Source: an uncultured Kocuria sp. (lineage in GTDB: Bacteria > Actinomycetota > Actinomycetes > Actinomycetales > Micrococcaceae). Taken from it: a stretch of 64,000 nt of DNA. This document shows, piece after piece, positions 54,226-63,325 of this stretch. How positions within the stretch are numbered: position 1 is the first letter of the stretch; each line of letters opens with the position of its first letter. Both the position numbers and the translations under genes were made by a program. The notes beneath the pieces were generated by a model that saw only the letters and a program-made list of their open reading frames with translations, was not told the origin of the DNA and did no database searches. The stretch is taken from positions 1-64,000 of the forward strand of contig NZ_CANMRA010000002.1 of assembly GCF_947500125.1 (NCBI RefSeq). The letters are read 5' to 3'.

Positions 54226-54631
54226 ATGTCAACCGCGGAGCGAACGGAGCGCCGCCGTGAGAACGCCCCACCGGGCCGTCGTCCCGCACCCCGGGTGTCC
54301 CCGATGACGGCCCCGGGGGCGGCGGGAGCCGCCCGGCCGGACATGTGGGCAAGGCACTCCGGCTGCTGGAGCTGCTGGGGGAGCACCCGGGCGGGCTGAC
54401 CGCGGCCGGGGCGGCCAGGATCTGCGGCCATCGCTTCTGCACCGCGTACCGGCTGCTCAGCGCGCTCGTCCGGGACGGCTTCGCCGAGCTGCCGGAGGAC
54501 CGGCGCTGCGTCCTGGGGCTGACGATCCTCCACGCCGCCCAAGCGTGGCCCAGCGCGGCGGGATCACCGGGACGGTCGTGCGCGGGCACCTCGTCGACAC
54601 GATCGAGCTCGGTGCGCAGCCCACCGGCTGA
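54226..54631 (+). pseudogene. IclR family regulator remnant
   Basis: Three frames are needed to read this region. Frame 1 from ATG 54226 gives an Arg-rich leader. From GTG 54345 the next frame gives an IclR winged-helix N terminus (GKALRLLELLGEHPGGLTAA, then TAYRLLSALVRDGFAELPEDRR). After about 54540 the effector domain is missing, and a third frame reads to a stop at 54631 (VRGHLVDTIELGAQPTG), a tail I cannot identify. A complete IclR protein is ~250 residues, so it is truncated and probably frameshifted. Its place divergent from the shikimate-type operon suggests it once regulated it. Confidence 0.75.
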
Positions 54632-54672
54632 GCGGCCGCCGCGAGCTCAGGGGACGGGCGGCCGCCGCGCGC

Positions 54673-55629
54673 TCAGGGGACGGAGTCGCCGCGGGCCGCC
54701 GTGAGCAGGGCGTACCAGTCCTCGTGCCCCAGCCGGGACGCGAGCTCCTCCGCCCCGGCGCACGCGGCGATCCGCTCCGGGTCGGTGGTGCCCAGCACGG
54801 GACGGATCCCGCCGGGGTGCCGCATGAGCCACGCGAGCACCACCGCCTCGCCGGAGGCGCCGTGCGCGGCGGCGATCCGGTGGACCGTCGCCGCGGTGGC
54901 CGCGGCGTGCTGGTCCTCCGGGGGGATCGGCGCGCCGGTGTACAGGCCGCGGGCCAGGGCCCCCCACGCCTGCACCTCGATGCCGTCGGCCGCGCAGTAC
55001 TCCAGGAGCCCCTCCGGGAACGAGTGCTCGGCGCCCTCGGGGTGGTTGGCCAGGATCTGCTGCTCCACGAAGCTCCGGTGCCGCAGGCTCAGCTCGAGCT
55101 GCACCGCCGTGACGGGCGTGGTCAGCAGCTGCTGGTAGCGGGACACCTGGCGGGTCGACATGTTGGACAGGCCCACGGAGCGGATCAGCCCCTCCTTGCG
55201 CAGCTCGTCCAGGGCCTCCGCGACCTCCCGGGGGTCGGCCAGGGGGTCGGGCCGGTGCAGCATGAGCCGTTCCACCGAGTCCACGCGGAGCCGGCGCAGG
55301 GATCCCTCGAGGCTGCTCCGGATCGTGTCCCGGTCCAGCCGGTAGTGGGTCGGGGCGCCGGGCGCGGCGGTGTTGCCCGGCAGGCGCACCCCGCACTTGG
55401 TCTGGAGGGTCATCGTCCGCCCCAGCTCCGGGTCCTCGGCGAGGAGCTCGCCGAAGACCGCCTCGGACTTCCCGTTGGCGTAGATGTCGGCGTGGTCGAA
55501 GTCGGTGATGCCCGCCGCCAGCGCGGCGTGCACCGCGGCGCGGGCGCGGTCCACGGTCCCGGCGCTCGCCGGGGTGTCGTCCCACGACCCGCCGATGGTC
55601 ATGCAGCCGTAGATCAGTCTCGAGCTCAC
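54673..55629 (-). CDS. aldo/keto reductase
   Basis: This 318-residue (alpha/beta)8 NADPH-dependent oxidoreductase resembles the YdhF group. GITDFDHADIYANGKSEAVFGELL contains the catalytic Asp and Tyr. Further along are the Lys in LQTKCGVRL and the His in LMLHRPDPL. GLSNMSTRQV and a C-terminal GTTDPERI contact the cofactor. The substrate is unknown. The GTG start overlaps the stop of the TPR gene as GTGA, so the two are coupled. Confidence 0.92.
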   Translation of the reverse strand: MSSRLIYGCMTIGGSWDDTPASAGTVDRARAAVHAALAAGITDFDHADIYANGKSEAVFGELLAEDPELGRTMTLQTKCGVRLPGNTAAPGAPTHYRLDRDTIRSSLEGSLRRLRVDSVERLMLHRPDPLADPREVAEALDELRKEGLIRSVGLSNMSTRQVSRYQQLLTTPVTAVQLELSLRHRSFVEQQILANHPEGAEHSFPEGLLEYCAADGIEVQAWGALARGLYTGAPIPPEDQHAAATAATVHRIAAAHGASGEAVVLAWLMRHPGGIRPVLGTTDPERIAACAGAEELASRLGHEDWYALLTAARGDSVP

Positions 55630-56324
55630 GGGCGGTCCTCCCCCTCGGGTACTCCGGCGTCCCGGGTGGGACTCTGCTGGTCCGGGCGCTGCTGCTCCAG
55701 GCGCTGCTGCTCCGCGGACCAGCGCAGGCGGGCGGCCGCCGCGTAGGCGGCCCCGGACTCCTTCATCCGGCCCGCGCGCTCGTAGAGCCGGCCCAGGGCG
55801 GTGAAGCACTCCGCCTGGTCGGTGGTCGTGGCCTCGGTCTCCTGGTAGAAGTCCAGCGCCCGGTTGTACGCGGTGATGGCCTGGGTGTGGCGCTCGCCCA
55901 GTTCGTACACCCGCCCCAGGTTGACGTGGCACTGCGCCTGGTCCTGCGCCTCGTGCGGGGTGTCGAGGTACTGGCCCAGGGCGTCGAGGAGGTGCTCCTC
56001 GGCGTCGTGGGCGCGGTCGAGCTCGAGCAGCAGGCTGCCCAGGATCAGGTGCGTGCGAGCCTTGTGCTTGCCGCTGCCCGGGATGTGGCGGAAGAGCCCG
56101 AGGGCGTTCTCGTAGGCGGTGAGCGCCCGGCCGGGGCGGTTCATCCCGAGGTAGAGGTGGCCCAGGTTGTAGTGGCAGGCGGCCAGCTCCTGGGCGGAGT
56201 CGCCCTCCTCCTCGAAGAGGACGATGGCCTGCTGGTAGGCGGTCTCGGCCTCGTCGAGCCGTCCGCGGTCCTCGGCGTCGAGGGCCCGGGTGAAGAACCC
56301 GTGCCCGTCCTGGGTGTAGCTCAT
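55626..56324 (-). CDS. tetratricopeptide repeat protein
   Basis: This 232-residue protein is built from about five TPR units (GRLDEAETAYQQAIVLFEEEG, ACHYNLGHLYLGMNRPGRAL, CHVNLGRVYELGERHTQA, CFTALGRLYERAGRMKES). It has a Gln/Arg-rich C-terminal tail and no signal peptide, so it is a cytoplasmic protein-binding scaffold. Its partner is unknown; translational coupling to the aldo/keto reductase suggests a shared role. Confidence 0.88.
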   Translation of the reverse strand: MSYTQDGHGFFTRALDAEDRGRLDEAETAYQQAIVLFEEEGDSAQELAACHYNLGHLYLGMNRPGRALTAYENALGLFRHIPGSGKHKARTHLILGSLLLELDRAHDAEEHLLDALGQYLDTPHEAQDQAQCHVNLGRVYELGERHTQAITAYNRALDFYQETEATTTDQAECFTALGRLYERAGRMKESGAAYAAAARLRWSAEQQRLEQQRPDQQSPTRDAGVPEGEDRP

Positions 56325-56367
56325 GCGGATTCCTTTCTCGGCCGGGTCTCCCGCGGGGTGGAGGGAG

Positions 56368-56631
56368 CTACGCGGGATGCGGGTCCTGCGGGCGGGGGGC
56401 CCGGCGGCCCAGCGCGAACCACAGTCCCGCGCCGGCGACGGGGAACGCGAGGATCACGAGCAGCCACAGCAGGCGCAGCACGGGGTCCTGGGCCGGGCTG
56501 CGCAGCAGGGAGAGCGAGGCGGCGGCCATCAGCGCGACGACGACCGCTCCGGCCGCCGTCGCACCGCTCTCCCACGCTCCCGTCCGCACGGCCTCGGCGC
56601 CGCCGGCCGCGAGGACGGTCAAGGTGCTCAT
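56368..56631 (-). CDS. small PLDc_N-domain membrane protein
   Basis: This 87-residue protein has two hydrophobic segments. The second, RLLWLLVILAFPVAGAGLWFALGRR, is a clear PLDc_N signature (the membrane region otherwise found before phospholipase D domains), here standing alone. It lies just upstream of the TPR gene on the same strand. ATG 56631 has a purine-poor upstream region. The function is unknown. Confidence 0.75.
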   Translation of the reverse strand: MSTLTVLAAGGAEAVRTGAWESGATAAGAVVVALMAAASLSLLRSPAQDPVLRLLWLLVILAFPVAGAGLWFALGRRAPRPQDPHPA

Positions 56632-56777
56632 GCATCGATACTGGCACCGCCGGGGCGGGTGGACAAGGGCGGGTGCCGGGGCGTGCCGGTCCCCGGTCCC
56701 CCGTAGAGTGGGCTCCGTCACCGCTCAGCACGCTGATAAAATCTGCAGGACGACAGCAATCCCGAGGAGAGCCCACG

Positions 56778-57752
56778 ATGTCCACCTCCGACGACCGCCC
56801 GTACGACCAGGAATCCACCCGCGAGGAGACCACCGCCGGGCGCGCCGGCGGACGGGACGCCGACGACACGGGGGTGGAGCGCCACGCGCCCAGCTCGGCG
56901 ACCGAGCTCTGGGACCACAACGCCTACGGGCGGGAGGACGGCGACATCGGCGGCCCCGCGACCTCGGGCCCCACCGACACGCGCGACCCGCGCGGCGGGG
57001 CCCCCGCCTACAACATCGACGCCGGGGACGACGACGCCGTCCGTCACGGCGACGACTCCGGCCGCGAGGGCGGCACGGACGTGCGCAGGACCGGCGAGTC
57101 GCTGACCGGGGCGGACGCCACGGCCGGCGACGGCCGCGAGATCGTCGGCGGCGGCGGGGGGCGCGGCGACCGGCGTGACGGCCGGCGCGACGAGCCGTCC
57201 GGTGCCGTCGGGCAGGCCTTCGACCAGGAGGCGGCCGACCGGGACGCCACCGCACCGGGCGCGGGGGACCGGGGCGCCCCGGCCGCTGAGGGCCGGGGCA
57301 CGACGGAGCGCGGTGCCGGCCGCCACGTCGCCGGGGACGAGGGCCGCGACCTCGGGTCCGCCGGTGCCGTGGGCGGCGGGCGCCCGGAGGAGAGCCCCTC
57401 CGTGGTGCGGCAGGAGGAGCGGCTGCAGGTCGGGACGGAGCGGGTCGAGACCGGGCGGACCCGGCTGCGCAAGTACGTGGTGGAGGAGCCGGTGCGCGCG
57501 GAGCAGACCCTGGCGTCCGAGGACGTCGAGGAGATCCGCACCCCGGTCACCGACGAGGAGCGCGAGGCGTTCCTCGCCGGCCAGGAGCTGACGGTGGGGG
57601 ACGACGAGGTCGTCCTCTACCGGGAGGTGCCCGTGGTGCGGACGGTGCGCGTGCCCTACGAGCGGGTGCGCCTGGCCGTGCGCCGCACGGAGCGCACCGA
57701 GGTGGTCGAGGAGACCGTGCGCCAGGAGTGGATCGACGTCGAGGAGGACTGA
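56778..57752 (+). CDS. DUF2382 domain stress protein
   Basis: This 324-residue, very hydrophilic protein has ~200 N-terminal residues that are Gly/Asp/Arg/Glu-rich and probably disordered. The C-terminal ~115 residues hold the DUF2382 pattern (LRKYVVEEPVRAEQTL, EEIRTPVTDEER, LYREVPVVRTVRVPYERVRL, VEETVRQEWIDVEE). Family members are stress-induced and usually carry an N-terminal PRC-barrel, which is absent here. GAGGAG precedes the ATG. A TAGAGT box lies at 56704-56709 and a TAAAAT box at 56737-56742. It has its own terminator. Confidence 0.85.
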   Translation: MSTSDDRPYDQESTREETTAGRAGGRDADDTGVERHAPSSATELWDHNAYGREDGDIGGPATSGPTDTRDPRGGAPAYNIDAGDDDAVRHGDDSGREGGTDVRRTGESLTGADATAGDGREIVGGGGGRGDRRDGRRDEPSGAVGQAFDQEAADRDATAPGAGDRGAPAAEGRGTTERGAGRHVAGDEGRDLGSAGAVGGGRPEESPSVVRQEERLQVGTERVETGRTRLRKYVVEEPVRAEQTLASEDVEEIRTPVTDEEREAFLAGQELTVGDDEVVLYREVPVVRTVRVPYERVRLAVRRTERTEVVEETVRQEWIDVEED

Positions 57753-57766
57753 GTCCCTCCGTCCCG

Positions 57767-57801
57767 GACCCCCTCGGCCGTGCGGCCGAGGGGGTCCTTT
57801 C
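57767..57801 (+). terminator. terminator of the DUF2382 gene
   Basis: A perfect 14-bp stem, GGACCCCCTCGGCC with GGCCGAGGGGGTCC around GTGC, is followed by TTT. The 180 bases between here and the catalase start hold no other clear hairpin. Confidence 0.88.
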
Positions 57802-57980
57802 CGGTGCGGGGAGGCGCGTCCCCAGGTCGCAGGCGGTTGTTCACCCAGCGCGGAGCCGCGCCCGGGGGCTTGTGCCCTGCCTCACGGGAGTGCAGTAATG
57901 ATCAGTGAGCTGGTCGTTCCGGTCCGTGCGGGTCGGTGCCGGCCGGTGCCGACCACGTGACGACGACCGGGAGGTCCACC

Positions 57981-60227
<2,247 letters not shown>

Positions 60228-60243
60228 CCCCCGCCCCCTGACG

Positions 60244-60311
60244 CGAAGTCACCACTTCTGCCCGAGACCGCCGCAGACCAGCGGTGCGCTCGGGCAGAAG
60301 TGGTGACTTCG
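60244..60311. repeat. 68-bp stem-loop element, perfect copy
   Basis: Arms 60244-60266 and 60289-60311 are perfectly complementary over 23 bases. The 22-base loop (60267-60288) holds an inner CCGC/GCGG pair. It lies between the convergent catalase and epimerase genes and could end both transcripts. Size, end bases and loop match the element at 26017-26084. Confidence 0.93.
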
Positions 60312-60348
60312 GCGGCTGGGGCGCGCGGGGTGCCCGGGGAGGGGCCGG

Positions 60349-61731
60349 TCAGAAGCGGCCGAGCTCCTCCCGCAGCGCCGAGCCCAGGTCGGGGTGGCGG
60401 AACCGGTAGCCGCGGTCGATGGCCCGGTCCGCCGAGACCCGCTGGTCCGCGAGCGCCATGAGCTCGGCGCCCTCGGACCCGAGCACGAGCTTCGGCCCGA
60501 ACCCTGGCGTGGGCAGCAGGGCCGGCCGGCCGAGGACCTTCCCGAGGGTCCGGGCGTAGTCGCGGCCCGTCACGGGCATCGGGGCCACGGCGTTGAGGGG
60601 CCCGTGCAGGCCGGGGGAGAGCACGGCGTGGGCGAACAGGCCCACCGCGTCGTCCAGCGAGATCCAGCTCAGCCACTGCTCCCCGGAGCCGAGCCGCCCG
60701 CCCAGTCCCGCGAGGAACAGGGGCAGCTGGGCCTTGAGGGCGCCGCCGGCGGGGCTCTGCACCACCCCGGTGCGCACCGTGACCACGCGGGTGCCGATGG
60801 CCTCGGCGTCCTGGGCGGCCCGTTCCCACTCCGTGCAGACCTCGGCGAGGAAGTCGTCGCCCGGCGGGGACTTCTCCGTGACGGTCTCCCCGTGCGTGTC
60901 CGCCCCGTAGTACCCGATCGCGGAGCCGTTGATCAGCGCGGAGGGCGCCTCGTCGCCGAGAGCGGTGAGGGCCCGGACCAGCAGCCGGGTGCCGAGCACC
61001 CGCGAGTCGTGGATCTGCTCCTTCGCCGCGTCCGTGAGCCGCCCGCCGATGCTGCGCCCGGCCAGGTTCACCACGACGTCCACGCCCCGCAGGGCGGCGG
61101 GGTCCAGCTCCCCGGCCTCCGGGTCCCACGAGATCTCGAGGGGGGTGCGCGCCGCGCGGCGCACGAGGCGCAGGACCGTGTGGCCCCCGGTGCCGAGCAG
61201 CGCGGCCAGCTGGACGCCGATGGTGCCCGAGGCCCCCGTGACGGCGACGGTCAGGGGCCGGCCGGGATAGCGGGAGTGGAGGTCGAGGTCGGCGGCCAGC
61301 CGCCGGGAGCGGGTCTCGAACTGGCGTCCCAGGGACCGGCTCATCAGCCGGTCCCCGAACGCCCGGCTGCCCGGCAGCGTCGCGTACTCCACCGTGTCGG
61401 TGACCAGGGTGCCGCCGTGCCCGTCGTCGTCGAACCGGTGGTGGTGCTCCCACGAGGCGAGCGGGCCCTTCACCATCCGGTCCCGGAACTCCCGGCCCGG
61501 GACGAAGCCGTGGTGCTCCGCGGTCCAGGGCACCGAGGCCAGCCCGTAGGAGCCCGGCACGGCGACCCGGAGCCGGGAGCGCGTCCCGTCCTGCAGCGGG
61601 GGCGAGGACTCCTCCACCACGGAGCCCGTCCAGGCGGGGGTCAGCCGTGTGAGCGCCCCCGGGCGGGCGTGCCAGGCGAAGACGTCCTCGACGGGATGGG
61701 GCACGCGGGAGCTGAACGTGAAGGTGGTCAT
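60349..61731 (-). CDS. TIGR01777 family epimerase with N-terminal SRPBCC domain
   Basis: This 460-residue protein has an N-terminal SRPBCC/START-like ligand-binding domain (about 1-150, MTTFTFSSRVPHPVEDVFAW). An extended SDR domain of the TIGR01777 type follows: VAVTGASGTIGVQL, VVNLAGRSIGGRLTDAAK, GSAIGYYG. It ends in the DUF1731-type C terminus (LPTPGFGPKLVLGSEGAELM). The reaction is unknown. ATG 61731 is used; GTG 61740 would add three residues. Confidence 0.9.
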   Translation of the reverse strand: MTTFTFSSRVPHPVEDVFAWHARPGALTRLTPAWTGSVVEESSPPLQDGTRSRLRVAVPGSYGLASVPWTAEHHGFVPGREFRDRMVKGPLASWEHHHRFDDDGHGGTLVTDTVEYATLPGSRAFGDRLMSRSLGRQFETRSRRLAADLDLHSRYPGRPLTVAVTGASGTIGVQLAALLGTGGHTVLRLVRRAARTPLEISWDPEAGELDPAALRGVDVVVNLAGRSIGGRLTDAAKEQIHDSRVLGTRLLVRALTALGDEAPSALINGSAIGYYGADTHGETVTEKSPPGDDFLAEVCTEWERAAQDAEAIGTRVVTVRTGVVQSPAGGALKAQLPLFLAGLGGRLGSGEQWLSWISLDDAVGLFAHAVLSPGLHGPLNAVAPMPVTGRDYARTLGKVLGRPALLPTPGFGPKLVLGSEGAELMALADQRVSADRAIDRGYRFRHPDLGSALREELGRF

Positions 61732-61878
61732 GCGTGCCACTCAACCCGCAATGCCCCGGTTCGTCCAGGACCTCGCGCCGCAGGCCGTCCGTGTCCCCGC
61801 CCGAGCCCCGGCGCCCGCCCTTCCCCGGGCCCGTCCGGTTCGCTAGGGTGGACGCACGTTTTCGCGAAGGAGGTTGCC

Positions 61879-62157
61879 ATGACCACCCCGAACAACGACG
61901 ACACGCCGGACCTCGACGACGTCATCCGGCCCGAGGAGGACGCCCTGCCCCGCCGCATCCACCAGGGGCACGCCGGTATGCCCGAACGGCTCGACGACGA
62001 CGCCCTCGCCGCGGCCACCGAGCAGGAACGGGTGGCCGCCGGGTTGCAGGACTGGGCGCCGGGGCAGGCCCCGCCGGCCGCCGACCCGCTGCCCGAGGGG
62101 TCCTCCGAGGCCGCCGACCGGGCCCAGCGGGGCCTGCCCGACGAGGAGCCCGGCTGA
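61879..62157 (+). CDS. small acidic hypothetical protein
   Basis: This 92-residue, strongly acidic protein (TPDLDDVIRPEEDALPRR, then ALAAATEQERVAAGLQDW) has no membrane segment or known domain. GAAGGAGG lies right before the ATG and a TAGGGT box about 30 bases upstream, so it is very likely expressed. It is probably a disordered stress-type protein, by composition only. Confidence 0.7.
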   Translation: MTTPNNDDTPDLDDVIRPEEDALPRRIHQGHAGMPERLDDDALAAATEQERVAAGLQDWAPGQAPPAADPLPEGSSEAADRAQRGLPDEEPG

Positions 62158-62246
62158 CCGTCCGCCCGCTCCGGCACGACCGTCCGGCCACGGGCAGGGC
62201 CGGGCCGCCGGCGGGAACCGTTCCGGCAGGGCCCCTGACCGGCAGG

Positions 62247-62310
62247 GTCCCACTCCGGCAAGATCCCATTCCAGCAAGGTCCCATTCCAGCAAGGTCCCA
62301 TTCCAGCAAG
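62247..62310 (+). repeat. four tandem copies of a 16-bp unit before a start codon
   Basis: GTCCCATTCCAGCAAG occurs perfectly at 62279-62294 and 62295-62310. A copy differing at one base lies at 62263-62278, and a more drifted one at 62247-62262. The last copy runs into GAG, forming the AAGGAG binding site of the 68-residue protein at 62320. Confidence 0.95.
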
Positions 62311-62319
62311 GAGATCGAC

Positions 62320-62526
62320 ATGGCCGAGCGAGGCAGCACCAAGCACAGCGCGGAACTGGACGACCAGATGAAGCAGGAGGTCGCCGGTGAGGTGGCCGGC
62401 GTCCAGCCCGACCACGTGGAGGAGCACCGGCAGACGGACCCGTGGGTCGACGACACCGACAGCCCGGAGGTGCTCTCCGCCGTCGAGGAGCGCGAGCGCG
62501 CTCCCCGCCCGGAGGACCGGCCGTAG
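62320..62526 (+). CDS. small hydrophilic hypothetical protein
   Basis: This 68-residue protein (MAERGSTKHSAELDDQMKQE at the N terminus) resembles short actinobacterial proteins of unknown function that often lie near stress genes. It is acidic and has no hydrophobic segment. AAGGAG, made by the last copy of the 16-bp tandem repeat, is 6 bases before the ATG. Confidence 0.75.
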   Translation: MAERGSTKHSAELDDQMKQEVAGEVAGVQPDHVEEHRQTDPWVDDTDSPEVLSAVEERERAPRPEDRP

Positions 62527-62599
62527 CGGTCGGGGGAGCCCGGAGCCCGCGCGGTCGCGGGCTCCGGGCGTCCCGCTTGCCCCGGGGCGGGCCGTCGCC

Positions 62600-62605
62600 C
62601 AGAGT
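62600..62605 (+). promoter_or_regulatory. -10-like element before the histidine phosphatase gene
   Basis: CAGAGT ends 7 bases before GTG 62613, a spacing that fits a leaderless mRNA; the intervening GGGGGAC is not a clear ribosome binding site. Confidence 0.35.
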
Positions 62606-62612
62606 GGGGGAC

Positions 62613-63191
62613 GTGAACACCCCCGGACGCATCGTCCTCATCCGCCACGGTCAGACCGACTGGAACCTCGAGGAGAGGCTCCAGGGCGCCACGGACGTCC
62701 CGCTCAACGACGCCGGGCGGGAGCAGGCCCGGGCCGCCGGCCGGCACCTGCTCGCCGAGGCCCTCGGCTGGGACGTGCTGGTCTCCTCGCCGCTGGGCCG
62801 GGCCGTGGAGACCGCGCGGATCATCGGCGAGGCCCTGGGCCTCGAGCTCGCGGCGACCTACGACGAGCTCGTGGAGCGCAGCTTCGGCCCGCACGAGGGC
62901 TCGCGCCTGGCGGGCCTCGAGGGAGTCGCACGGGAGCGGGTCCTCTCCGCGGGGGAGCCGGCGGAGGCGGTCGCCCGCCGCGGCCTGGCGGCGCTGCGCC
63001 GGATCCGCGACGACCACCCGGGGCGCAGCGTGCTGGTCGTGGCGCACGGCTCGCTCATCCGCCTGACGGTCTCCGAGCTCAACGGGGAGGCCCATCCCCG
63101 GGTCCGCAACTGCGAGGTGGTGCCCGTGCGGGCGGAGGCCCTCGGCGCCGCGCGCCTGCGAGATGACGTGTCGGAGTCCACCGCACCCTGA
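62613..63191 (+). CDS. histidine phosphatase family protein (phosphoglycerate mutase-like)
   Basis: This 192-residue protein has the catalytic LIRHGQTDWNLEERLQG (phospho-His), VSSPLGRAVETA, the acid Glu in LVERSFGPHEG, and the second His in VVAHGSLIR. It could dephosphorylate small phosphate esters or act as a phosphoglycerate mutase. GTG 62613 is chosen; GTG 62604 would add three residues. Its stop codon lies inside the promoter of the next gene. Confidence 0.92.
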   Translation: MNTPGRIVLIRHGQTDWNLEERLQGATDVPLNDAGREQARAAGRHLLAEALGWDVLVSSPLGRAVETARIIGEALGLELAATYDELVERSFGPHEGSRLAGLEGVARERVLSAGEPAEAVARRGLAALRRIRDDHPGRSVLVVAHGSLIRLTVSELNGEAHPRVRNCEVVPVRAEALGAARLRDDVSESTAP

Positions 63192-63216
63192 CAGCCCCGG
63201 GTTCCTTCAATAAGCT
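63188..63216 (+). promoter_or_regulatory. promoter of the NAD-glutamate dehydrogenase gene
   Basis: CTGACA at 63188-63193 and TAAGCT at 63211-63216 have a 17-base spacer. The -35 box contains the TGA stop codon of the phosphatase gene. It lies 110 bases before the start, leaving a long 5' untranslated leader. Confidence 0.6.
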
Positions 63217-63325
63217 GAGGCCATCAGGGACGGTCCCACGAGGTGCCGTCCACCCCCTGCGGCGGCGACGGTGGCGCACAGAACGCGTCCCCGGCCGTCC
63301 ACGGCGACGAAGGCGTGATGCGGCT

